Assembly: GCF_012927085.1 (NCBI RefSeq)
Contig: NZ_JABBFX010000006.1
Location: 1 to 64,000 of the forward strand
DNA length: 64,000 nt
From: Ramlibacter agri
GTDB taxonomy: Bacteria > Pseudomonadota > Gammaproteobacteria > Burkholderiales > Burkholderiaceae_C
Direction of reading: 5' to 3'
In this document: piece by piece, positions 20,171 to 27,731 of the stretch
Layout: every line of letters begins with the position of its first letter
Position numbering within the stretch: the first letter of the stretch is position 1
Program-made: the position numbers and the translations under genes
Notes under the pieces: model-generated
Database searches by the model: none
What the model saw: only the letters and a program-made list of their open reading frames with translations
Told to the model about the DNA's origin: nothing

Positions 20171-20467
20171 ATGGCTTCCAACAGTCAGGGCAACATGGGC
20201 GGCAAATCCAACCGGGGTTTCGCCTCCATGGATCCGCAGCGCCAGCGTGAAATCGCCAGCGAGGGTGGCCGCGCCGCACACGAGAAGGGCACCGCCCACG
20301 AGTTCACTTCGGAAGAAGCCCGCGAAGCCGGCCGCAAGGGCGGCCAGGCGCGCAGCGCCAACCGGCGCAACGCCGTGATGAACCAGAACAGCAGTTCGCA
20401 CGCCTCGGGCAGCAACAGCAACCCGGGTTCGCACGGCGGCAGCAGCGGCAGCAGCAACAACGAGTGA
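20171..20467 (+). CDS. KGG domain stress-induced protein
   Basis: 98 aa, small and hydrophilic. It contains the repeated con-10/GsiB-type Gly-rich motifs SNRGFASMDPQRQREIASEG and EEAREAGRKGGQ. The tail is Ser/Asn/Gly-rich and low in complexity. Such proteins are hydrophilin-like and accumulate under desiccation or general stress. The start at 20171 was chosen because AAGGAG lies 8 nt upstream; a longer reading frame from 20066 has no support. A clear hairpin terminator follows the stop, so it is probably monocistronic and strongly expressed. Confidence 0.88.
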   Translation: MASNSQGNMGGKSNRGFASMDPQRQREIASEGGRAAHEKGTAHEFTSEEAREAGRKGGQARSANRRNAVMNQNSSSHASGSNSNPGSHGGSSGSSNNE

Positions 20468-20486
20468 AGAACCCGCGCGCACGAAT

Positions 20487-20511
20487 AAGCCGCCCCCGGG
20501 CGGCTTTTTCC
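20487..20511 (+). terminator. Rho-independent terminator after the KGG gene
   Basis: AAGCCGCC (20487-20494) pairs with GGCGGCTT (20499-20506) around a 4-nt loop and is followed by a T-rich tract. It lies 20 nt after the stop codon. The minus-strand side has a weaker T run, so it may also stop the convergent small gene. Confidence 0.88.
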
Positions 20512-20513
20512 TT

Positions 20514-20687
20514 TCAGGCTTCGCCGAGTTGCCACTCCCCGACCAGGCGCACGCGCTGGTCGAGGTCTTCTGGCAGCTCCGGTATCAGCACCGGCGGCAC
20601 CGGGGTTTCGTCGGCGCGCACGGGCGCCGGCGCTTCCGCAGCCAGGCGCTGCGGCAGGGGTAACTGGAAGACGGAGGAGAAGCGCAT
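20514..20687 (-). CDS. Small hypothetical protein
   Basis: 57 aa starting MRFSSVFQLPLPQRL, rich in Ala, Pro, Val and Glu, with no recognisable domain or membrane segment. It is supported by an AGGTGG site 5 nt before the ATG and by the terminator immediately after its stop. It is convergent with the KGG gene. The function is unknown and the reading frame is short, so it could be spurious. Confidence 0.45.
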   Translation of the reverse strand: MRFSSVFQLPLPQRLAAEAPAPVRADETPVPPVLIPELPEDLDQRVRLVGEWQLGEA

Positions 20688-20877
20688 GATGACCACCTGC
20701 TCAAAGTTTAGGCAGGCTCTGTGGCACTCGTGTGAACGTCGGTAAGCAGCCGCGGAATATTCACGCACGCGTGGCCGCACGCCAACTCGGCCATGTGGAG
20801 GATGGCGTCAGCGACCAGGGATCGCCGCCCGCGCCATCGTCAACTCGCGCGCAAGCTCGCGTAGGACCCGGCGAGGC

Positions 20878-21828
20878 TCAGCCGGCGTAGACGGCCGATG
20901 GACGCTCGCCCGCCAGGGCCTGCAGCAGGTTGGTGGTGGCCAGTTCCGCCATCGCCTGCCGCGTCTCATACGTGGCCGAGCCGATGTGCGGCAGGGCCGT
21001 GACGCGCGGATGCTGGCGCAGCGGTGAATCGAGCGGCAGCGGTTCGGTGGCGAACACGTCCAGCGCCGCGGCGCGCAGGTGGCCACTGTCCAGGGCCGCC
21101 AGCAGCGCCGGCTCCTGCACGGTGGCGCCACGGCCGCCGTTGACGAAGATGGCGCCTTGCTTCATCAGCTCGAACTCGCGCACGCCCATCAGGCCGCGCG
21201 TCTTGTCGTTCAGCGGCAAAGTGGCGGCGACGATGTCGGACTCCGCCAGCACGGCATCGAGCGGGCGGTGCACCGCGTAGGGCAGGTCCACCGGTCGCGG
21301 GTTGTGATAGATCACGCGCATGCCAAAGCCCAGCGCCGCGCGCCGCGCCACGGCCTGGCCGATGCGGCCGAAGCCCAGGATGCCCAGGGTCTTGCCGTGC
21401 ACGTCCCAGCCGAACAGGTCTTCACCGATGTTGCGGTCCCAGCGGCCTTCGCGCACGTGGTTGGCCAGTTCGACGATGCGGCGGCTGGCCGCCATGATCA
21501 GAGCGAACACCGTGTCGGCGGTCGTCTCGGTCAGCACGCCGGGCGTGTGGCACAGCGTGATGCCCCGCTGGCGCAGTTCAGCGATGGGGTAGTTGTCGAC
21601 GCCCACGGAGATCGTCGAGATCACCTTCAGCCGGGGCGCCTGGTCCAGCAGCGCCGGCGTGATGGCGTAGCTGGAACCGATGAGGCCTTCAGCCGCCGGC
21701 AGCGCCGCGTCGAAAGCGGCCTTCTGCCCGGGGCCTTTGCGCGGGTTGGCGATGAGGACGTCGTGCTGCGCCTGGATCCGCGCCAGTTGGTCGCGCGGCA
21801 GTTCGCGGAAGACCAGCACCTTGCTCAC
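20878..21828 (-). CDS. kguD: 2-hydroxyacid dehydrogenase, probable 2-ketogluconate(-6-P) reductase (KguD-like)
   Basis: 316 aa from a GTG start with AGGAG 8 nt upstream, overlapping the kinase stop (GTGA). It is a D-isomer-specific 2-hydroxyacid dehydrogenase with the NAD(P) motif GFGRIG (152-157) and catalytic Arg233, Glu262 and His281. The GhrB/KguD subgroup reduces 2-ketogluconate, 2-keto-6-phosphogluconate, glyoxylate or hydroxypyruvate. The KguD reading rests on context: a PfkB sugar-acid kinase is directly upstream and a PtxS-type regulator with matching operators controls the operon. In Pseudomonas, KguK phosphorylates 2-ketogluconate and KguD reduces the product to 6-phosphogluconate. 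A plain glyoxylate/hydroxypyruvate reductase is the alternative. Confidence 0.75.
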   Translation of the reverse strand: MSKVLVFRELPRDQLARIQAQHDVLIANPRKGPGQKAAFDAALPAAEGLIGSSYAITPALLDQAPRLKVISTISVGVDNYPIAELRQRGITLCHTPGVLTETTADTVFALIMAASRRIVELANHVREGRWDRNIGEDLFGWDVHGKTLGILGFGRIGQAVARRAALGFGMRVIYHNPRPVDLPYAVHRPLDAVLAESDIVAATLPLNDKTRGLMGVREFELMKQGAIFVNGGRGATVQEPALLAALDSGHLRAAALDVFATEPLPLDSPLRQHPRVTALPHIGSATYETRQAMAELATTNLLQALAGERPSAVYAG

Positions 21829-22771
21829 AGTCCGCTCTCCTGCAATTGGGCCCGCGTCGGCAGGCCTTCGGTGTCGCCCAGCACCTGCACGGCGCGGGCG
21901 CCGATCCAGGCGCCGCGGCGCACCGCGTCGACCACGCTGCGGCCTTCCAGCAGCGCGCTGACCACGCCGACGGCAAAGCCATCCCCGGCGCCGACGGTGT
22001 CGACCACCTCGCGCACCGGGAAGCCTTCGATGAGGCCGCGGCCCTCCTCGCTGTCGTAGTAAGCGCCGGCCGGACCGAGCTTCACGGTCACCAGCTTGGC
22101 GCCGCGCTCGCGGTACCAGTGGGCGATGCCTTCCGGCGTGTCTTCCCCGGTGAGGAAGCGGCCCTCCTCGATGCCGGGCAGCACCCAGTCGGCCTGCACC
22201 GCCAGCGCGTTGATCTCGTGCCGCATTTCCTCGGGCGAGGCCCAAAGCGTGGGACGCAGGTTCGGGTCGAAGGAGATGCTGCGGCCGGCGGCACGCATCA
22301 CTTCCAGGGTCTGGTGAGCCGCCGCGCGCGCGGTCGGCGAAATTGCGGCAAACACGCCGGTCGCGTGCAGGTGGCGCGCGCCGCGCAGCCAGTGCGCGTC
22401 GACATCTGCCGGCGACATCTGGCTGGCCGCCGAACCCTTGCGGTGGTACTCGATGGGCGGGTCGCTGCCGTCGGTGACGCGGCCCTTGAACTGGAAGCCG
22501 GTGCGCTGCGCCGGGTCGCTGACGACCCTTGAGCAATCCACGCCTTCGCGCTGCATCTCGGCCAGCAGGTAGCGGCCCAGCGAATCCGCGCCCAGGCGGC
22601 TGCACCAGGCCACGCGCAGGCCGAGGCGCGCCATGCCGATGGCGAAGTTGGTCTCGGCGCCGGCGGTGCGCTTGAGGAAGGACGTCGCCTGTTCCAGCGG
22701 GCCGGGACGGTCCGCGACGAACAGGGTCATCATCTCGCCGAAGGTGGCGACGTCGTACGTGAACTCCGCGC

Positions 22772-22775
<4 letters not shown>
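21825..22775 (-). CDS. kguK: PfkB-family sugar-acid kinase, probable 2-ketogluconokinase (KguK/KdgK)
   Basis: 316 aa, a ribokinase-type fold with the catalytic Asp265 in [12 protein letters not shown] and the N-terminal substrate-binding stretch [16 protein letters not shown]. Sequence alone is close to 2-keto-3-deoxygluconate kinase (KdgK), which shares this family with KguK. The neighbours decide: the coupled hydroxyacid dehydrogenase and the PtxS-like operators favour 2-ketogluconate, whereas KDG kinase would normally sit beside a KDPG aldolase, which is absent here. It is translationally coupled on both sides (ATGA with the ABC ATPase, GTGA with kguD). Confidence 0.78.
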
Positions 22776-23551
<776 letters not shown>

Positions 23552-23570
23552 GCTGTTCCCCGGGGGACGC

Positions 23571-24359
23571 TTACTGCATCTTCGGCAGGTCGGTGTCCAG
23601 CCACTTGCGGTACAGCTTGTTCAGCTCGCCGTTGGCCGTGTTCTTCGCGACGAAGTCGTTCACCGCCTTCAGCAGGTCTTCCTGGCCGGGACGCAGGGCG
23701 ACCGCCATTTCCTGTTGCTTCAGCGTGAACTTGGGCTCGTACACGCCGGGCTGGCGCTTGTTGATCTGGGCGGCGACGGTGGTGGAGCAGCCGATGGCGT
23801 CGACCTGGCCGGAGATCAGGGCCTGCATGGCGGAGGCGTCGTCGTCGAAGCGGCGGATCTCGGTGCCTTGCGGGGCGATCTGCGTCAGCGCCACGTCCTG
23901 CGTGCTGGCGCGCGCGACGCCGATCTTCAGCGACTTGATGTCGGCCGGGCCCTTGATGTTGTCCTTCTTCGGGCCGTACAGGACGATGGTGGCGGCGGAG
24001 TAAGGCTTGGAGAACTGCACCTGCTTGGCGCGCTCGGGCGTGATGGCCAGCGAGGCGATCAGCACGTCGACCTTGTTGGTCAGCAGGAAGGGAATGCGGT
24101 TCGGGCCGGTCACCGGAACGATGTTGACCTTCACGCCCCAGTCCTTGCCCAGCAGCTTGGCAACGTCGGCGTCGTAGCCATCGGGCTGGTTCTGCGCGTT
24201 GGTCGTGCCGTAGGGCGGGAAGTCGACCAGCATGCCGACGTTGATTTCGCCCTTCTTCTTCAGCGCGTCGACGGTCTGCGCCAGCACGGGGGTGGCGGCA
24301 AAAGCCACGGTGGCGGCGAGGCCGAGGGCGGCAAAGGCACGGCGGGAGAGGGAATGCAT
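23571..24359 (-). CDS. ABC transporter substrate-binding protein (SBP_bac_3 family)
   Basis: 262 aa with an N-terminal signal peptide ([17 protein letters not shown], cleavage about residue 27). It is a two-lobed periplasmic receptor of the HisJ/GlnH family; the sequence after cleavage ([18 protein letters not shown]) is the usual start of the first lobe. In amino-acid receptors an Arg in the first lobe binds the alpha-carboxylate; the [11 protein letters not shown] segment carries that region. The operon predicts a carboxylated sugar, possibly 2-ketogluconate, as ligand. That is inference from neighbours, not from the binding pocket. Confidence 0.88.
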   Translation of the reverse strand: MHSLSRRAFAALGLAATVAFAATPVLAQTVDALKKKGEINVGMLVDFPPYGTTNAQNQPDGYDADVAKLLGKDWGVKVNIVPVTGPNRIPFLLTNKVDVLIASLAITPERAKQVQFSKPYSAATIVLYGPKKDNIKGPADIKSLKIGVARASTQDVALTQIAPQGTEIRRFDDDASAMQALISGQVDAIGCSTTVAAQINKRQPGVYEPKFTLKQQEMAVALRPGQEDLLKAVNDFVAKNTANGELNKLYRKWLDTDLPKMQ

Positions 24360-24397
24360 TGTGGTTGTCTCCGGGTGGATGGAAAAGGAAAGGGGGT

Positions 24398-25051
24398 TCA
24401 GCGCGCCAGGGCGCGGGCCTGGCGCCGCTCCATGCGGGCAGCCAGCAGCGACAGCGGCCAGCACAGCACGAAGTAGATGGCCGCCACCAGGCTGAACACG
24501 ATCAGCGGCTGGAAGGTGGCGTTGTTGACGATCTGGCCGGCGCGCGTGACTTCGGTGAAGCCGATGATGGCGGCCAGCGAGGTGCCCTTGATCACCTGCA
24601 CCATGTAGCCCACGGTGGGCGCCAGCGCGATCTTGGAGGCCTGGGGCAGCACCACGTCGCGCATCTTGGCCACGTAGTGCAGGCCCAGCGCCTCGGCGGC
24701 CTCCCACTGGCCGCGCGGGATGGCCTGGATGCAGCCGCGCCAGATCTCGCCCAGGAAGGCGCTGGTGTTGAGGATCAGCGCGACGCCGGCGGCGACCCAG
24801 GGATTGACGTCGATGCCCAGCACCGGGAAGCCGAAGAAGATCAGGAACAGCTGCAGCAGCAGCGGCGTGCCCTGGAACACCTGCACGAACACGGTGGCCG
24901 CGCCACGGGCCAGGCGGCTTTCCGCGATGCGCCCGAGCGCCACCAGCAGGCCGCCGATGGTGCCGCCGATGAAGGCGATCAGCGACAGCCCGATGGTCCA
25001 GCGCGCCGCTTCGATGATGAACAGCAGGTCGGGATAACCGAAGGTGCGCAT
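24398..25051 (-). CDS. ABC transporter permease, polar amino-acid type (second)
   Basis: 217 aa, about five membrane helices, HisM/GlnP-like. The EAA loop is GQWEAAEALGLHYVAKMRDV, and the typical GTPLLLQLFLIFFG segment is present. The start is coupled to the preceding permease through TGATG. It forms the membrane channel with the permease at 25051 and the ATPase at 22772. Confidence 0.9.
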   Translation of the reverse strand: MRTFGYPDLLFIIEAARWTIGLSLIAFIGGTIGGLLVALGRIAESRLARGAATVFVQVFQGTPLLLQLFLIFFGFPVLGIDVNPWVAAGVALILNTSAFLGEIWRGCIQAIPRGQWEAAEALGLHYVAKMRDVVLPQASKIALAPTVGYMVQVIKGTSLAAIIGFTEVTRAGQIVNNATFQPLIVFSLVAAIYFVLCWPLSLLAARMERRQARALAR

Positions 25052-25722
25052 CAGCGGCGGTCCGGGTAGTTGAGGGCGAGCTGGTAGACCAGCCGGAACA
25101 GGCCGGAGAAGGCCAACGCGAGCAGGAAGTAGATGCCCGCCACCACGATGTAGATCTCGAAGCTGCGGAAGGTCTGCGACTGCAGGTTGGCGGCGACCGA
25201 GGTCAGGTCGTCCGCCGAGATGGCCGAGACCACCGCGGACGACAGCATCAGCAGGATGAACTGGCTGGTGAGCGCGGGATAGATCGCCTTCAGTGCGGGC
25301 TTCAGGATGATGAAGCGGAACACCTGGTGCCGCTTCATGTTCAACGCCAGTCCGGCCTCGATCTGCCCACGCGGGATCGACTCGATGCCGGCGCGGATGA
25401 TCTCGGTGGCGTAGGCGCCCAGGTTCACCACCATCGCCACCAGCGCCGCGGCGTGGGCCGACCAGCGCAGGCCCAGCGCCGGCAGCGCGAAAAAGAAGAA
25501 AAACAGCTGGACCAGGAACGGCGTGTTCCGGATCAACTCGATATAGGCATTGACCACCCAGCGCAGCGGCTGCGGGCCCGAGGTCTTGGCCCAGGCGCCA
25601 ACGATGGCGACGGCGAGGCCGAGGACCGTGGCGGTCAAGGACAGCTGGATGGTCATCCACGTCCCCTGGAGCAGCAGCGGCCAGGCGGCGAAGACGTCCT
25701 GGAACTGGAATTGGTAGTTCAC
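25051..25722 (-). CDS. ABC transporter permease, polar amino-acid type (first gene of the operon)
   Basis: 223 aa from the GTG at 25722. The reading frame continues upstream to a TTG at 25752, but that codon lies at or before the expected transcription start and between two operator copies, so it cannot be the real start. The EAA-loop region IPRGQIEAGLALNMKRHQVF and NTPFLVQLFFFFFALPALG identify the family. This is the first gene after the operator-bearing promoter, with a leader of roughly 25-30 nt. Confidence 0.85.
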   Translation of the reverse strand: MNYQFQFQDVFAAWPLLLQGTWMTIQLSLTATVLGLAVAIVGAWAKTSGPQPLRWVVNAYIELIRNTPFLVQLFFFFFALPALGLRWSAHAAALVAMVVNLGAYATEIIRAGIESIPRGQIEAGLALNMKRHQVFRFIILKPALKAIYPALTSQFILLMLSSAVVSAISADDLTSVAANLQSQTFRSFEIYIVVAGIYFLLALAFSGLFRLVYQLALNYPDRR

Positions 25723-25735
25723 GGCGGGATCGACT

Positions 25736-25773
25736 GAAACCGGTTTCTGCAACGGATTATAGAAACCGGTTTC
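25736..25773 (-). promoter_or_regulatory. Two LacI/PtxS-type operators flanking the -10 of the kgu-ABC promoter
   Basis: The perfect palindrome GAAACCGGTTTC occurs twice, at 25736-25747 and 25762-25773, with centres 26 bp apart on the DNA. Between them on the minus strand is a consensus -10, TATAAT (25761-25756). One operator covers the -35/-10 spacer and the other the initial transcribed bases, an ideal repression layout. The core matches the palindrome reported for Pseudomonas PtxS (TGAAACCGGTTTCA). The -35 element is poor. Confidence 0.88.
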
Positions 25774-25789
25774 AGGGAATCATTCGTAA

Positions 25790-26845
25790 TTACCCTAATG
25801 TCCTTGCGGCCACCGAGGAAGGGCGCACGACCAGCGTGCCGGGCAAGAGGATCTGGCGCGGCGGCAGGTCCCGCCCCTGCAGGCGCTCCAGCAGGCAGGC
25901 CGTTGCGAGCCGCCCGAGGGCGTCGGTGGGTTGGGCGATGGTGCTGAGGCCGGGACCCACCAGCGGCGCCCACTCGGTCTCGTCGATGCCGACGAAACCC
26001 AGGTCCGTGCCGAAGCGCCAGCCCAGGCGCGCCACGGCGTCGGCGACGCGCAGCGTGATGACCGCATTGCTCGCCAGCAGCGCCGGCCGGCGCCCGCGGG
26101 CACGCAGCTGCAGCAGCTGCGTCTCGAGGCCGCCCAGGTCCTCCGCCGCCGATTCGAAGCTGGCGCCATGCACCTCGGGCTGGTCGGCCAGGAAGGCACG
26201 GAAGGCCGCCGCGCGCTCCTGGCGCGAGCTGACACCGGCGATCGGCTCGGACACGAACAGCAGCTCGTCCCAGCCCGATTGAAGCAGGTGCTCACCAGCC
26301 AGGCGCACCGCGCCGGCGTTGTCGAGGGACACGAAGTCCGCCTGCATGTTGGCGTGCCGGCGGTCCACCAGCACCACCGGCCGGCCCTGGCGGGCCACCG
26401 CGGCGGCCGCGCCCTCGTCGTGCCCCAGCGTGTTGAGGATCAGGCCTTCGACCTGGTAGGACGCCAGGGCCTCGATGGCGTCGCGCTCGCGCTGGCCGTC
26501 GTCGCCCAGGTTGAAAAGCATCAGCAGGTAGCCGGCTTCCTGGCAAGCCTTTTCCGCCCCGCGCAGCACGGCCACCGAGAAAGGATTGGTGACGTCGGCC
26601 ACCACGAGCCCGATCAGGCGCGAGCGGCCGCGCTTGAGCGCCTGCGCCATGGGGCTGGGCGAGTAGCCCAGCGCGGCGATGGCCGTCTCGACGCGCTGCG
26701 CGATCTCGGGCGTCAGCAGTTCGTCGCGGCGGTTCAGGAAGCGCGAGACCGTGGCCTTGGAGACGCCGGCCTTGTCCGCCACGTCCGCGATGGTGACGCG
26801 GGAAGCGGCTGGAACGGCAAGGGGCGGCAGGGGCTTGGAAGGCAT
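25790..26845 (-). CDS. ptxS: LacI family regulator, PtxS-like
   Basis: 351 aa. The N-terminal LacI helix-turn-helix (VTIADVADKAGVSKATVSRF, residues about 17-36) is followed by a hinge (SPSPMAQALKRGRSRLIG) and a periplasmic-binding-protein-like effector domain (LVVADVTNPFS to VGIDETEW). It lies directly upstream of the ABC-kgu operon on the same strand. Identical palindromes flank the operon promoter, and a variant precedes its own ATG, indicating repression plus autoregulation. In Pseudomonas, PtxS represses 2-ketogluconate genes and is released by 2-ketogluconate. The name is assigned from operator identity and gene content, not from alignment. Confidence 0.82.
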   Translation of the reverse strand: MPSKPLPPLAVPAASRVTIADVADKAGVSKATVSRFLNRRDELLTPEIAQRVETAIAALGYSPSPMAQALKRGRSRLIGLVVADVTNPFSVAVLRGAEKACQEAGYLLMLFNLGDDGQRERDAIEALASYQVEGLILNTLGHDEGAAAAVARQGRPVVLVDRRHANMQADFVSLDNAGAVRLAGEHLLQSGWDELLFVSEPIAGVSSRQERAAAFRAFLADQPEVHGASFESAAEDLGGLETQLLQLRARGRRPALLASNAVITLRVADAVARLGWRFGTDLGFVGIDETEWAPLVGPGLSTIAQPTDALGRLATACLLERLQGRDLPPRQILLPGTLVVRPSSVAARTLG

Positions 26846-26848
26846 GTT

Positions 26849-26870
26849 CGGCTGAAACCAGTTTCAGCCG
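26849..26870 (-). promoter_or_regulatory. Autoregulatory operator upstream of ptxS
   Basis: CGGCTGAAAC and GTTTCAGCCG form a perfect 10-bp inverted repeat around a 2-bp centre, ending 3 bp before the ptxS ATG. Its core, TGAAACCAGTTTCA, differs by one base from the palindromes at 25736-25773. A TAAGAT hexamer just upstream on the minus strand could be the -10. It is probably a PtxS autorepression site. Confidence 0.8.
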
Positions 26871-26906
26871 AAATCTTAGCGCCTGCCGGGCGCCGCGCGA
26901 AGGGGG

Positions 26907-27722
26907 TCAGGTGGCCGGTCGCGAAACAAGGGTGTCCAGCGGCAGCGCCGAGATCTCCTGCAACAGCAGCGCCAGCTCGCGCCCCGTGGCCTGCAGCACT
27001 GCGCGTCCTTTCTCCGCCGTCGCACCCGCCGCATTGCCTGCCGCGCCTTCGGCGTTGTAGTCCTGCATGGCCCAGCCCAGCTTGGCGCTGCGGCCGTTGC
27101 CGAGGATGGGGTAGCTGGCGGCACGTTGCTGCGAAGTCGATGGGAAATGCTTGGCCTGCTCCATGCGCACCGTGTCGGGACGCAGCGCCAGCATCAACGA
27201 GGTTTCGATCTCGCCGGCATGCACGCCGAAGCGGTGTTCCTCGGGCGTGAACAGGCCGTTGACGGCGTCGCCCAGCGGCAGGTTCCACCAGCTGCAGCCG
27301 TAGACGATCAGGTTGCTGCGCGTGCGCAGCTCGCGTGCCGCGATGTCCAGCAGGCTGACCTGGCCGCCATGGCTGTTGAAGACCAGCAGCTTCTTCACGC
27401 CGGCGCGGGCGACGCATTCGCCGATCTCCACCCAGTTCGCGATGACCGTATTCACCGACAAGGTCAGCGTGCCCGGGAACTGCTGGTGTTCGGGGCTGTA
27501 GCCCACTTGCTGCGTGGGCAGCACCAGCACGGGCAGTTCGGCCGGCAACTGCGGCAGCGCCTCGGCCACCATGCCGTCGACCAGGCACTGGTCCACCCGC
27601 AGCGGCAGGTGCGGACCATGCTGCTCGGTGGCGCCGACGGGAAGGACGGCGACCGTGCGCGCCGCGTCGAGGGTCGCGAAGTCGTTGGTAGTGAGGTCGG
27701 CCCAGTAGCGGGGAAGCGGCAT
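26907..27722 (-). CDS. Creatininase family protein
   Basis: 271 aa, a metal-dependent amidohydrolase-like fold. Visible features are the N-terminal LPVGATEQHGPHLPL (Glu/His metal ligands), FNSHGGQ and VHAGEIETSLML. The family includes creatininase and enzymes acting on formamide or lactam intermediates (MftE/ArfB-like). The substrate is unknown. Its start is 9 bp after the stop of the E1 gene, so the two may be co-transcribed; ptxS follows 61 bp later with its own operator. It could equally serve an unrelated amide pathway. Confidence 0.85.
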   Translation of the reverse strand: MPLPRYWADLTTNDFATLDAARTVAVLPVGATEQHGPHLPLRVDQCLVDGMVAEALPQLPAELPVLVLPTQQVGYSPEHQQFPGTLTLSVNTVIANWVEIGECVARAGVKKLLVFNSHGGQVSLLDIAARELRTRSNLIVYGCSWWNLPLGDAVNGLFTPEEHRFGVHAGEIETSLMLALRPDTVRMEQAKHFPSTSQQRAASYPILGNGRSAKLGWAMQDYNAEGAAGNAAGATAEKGRAVLQATGRELALLLQEISALPLDTLVSRPAT

Positions 27723-27731
27723 GCGCCGATA

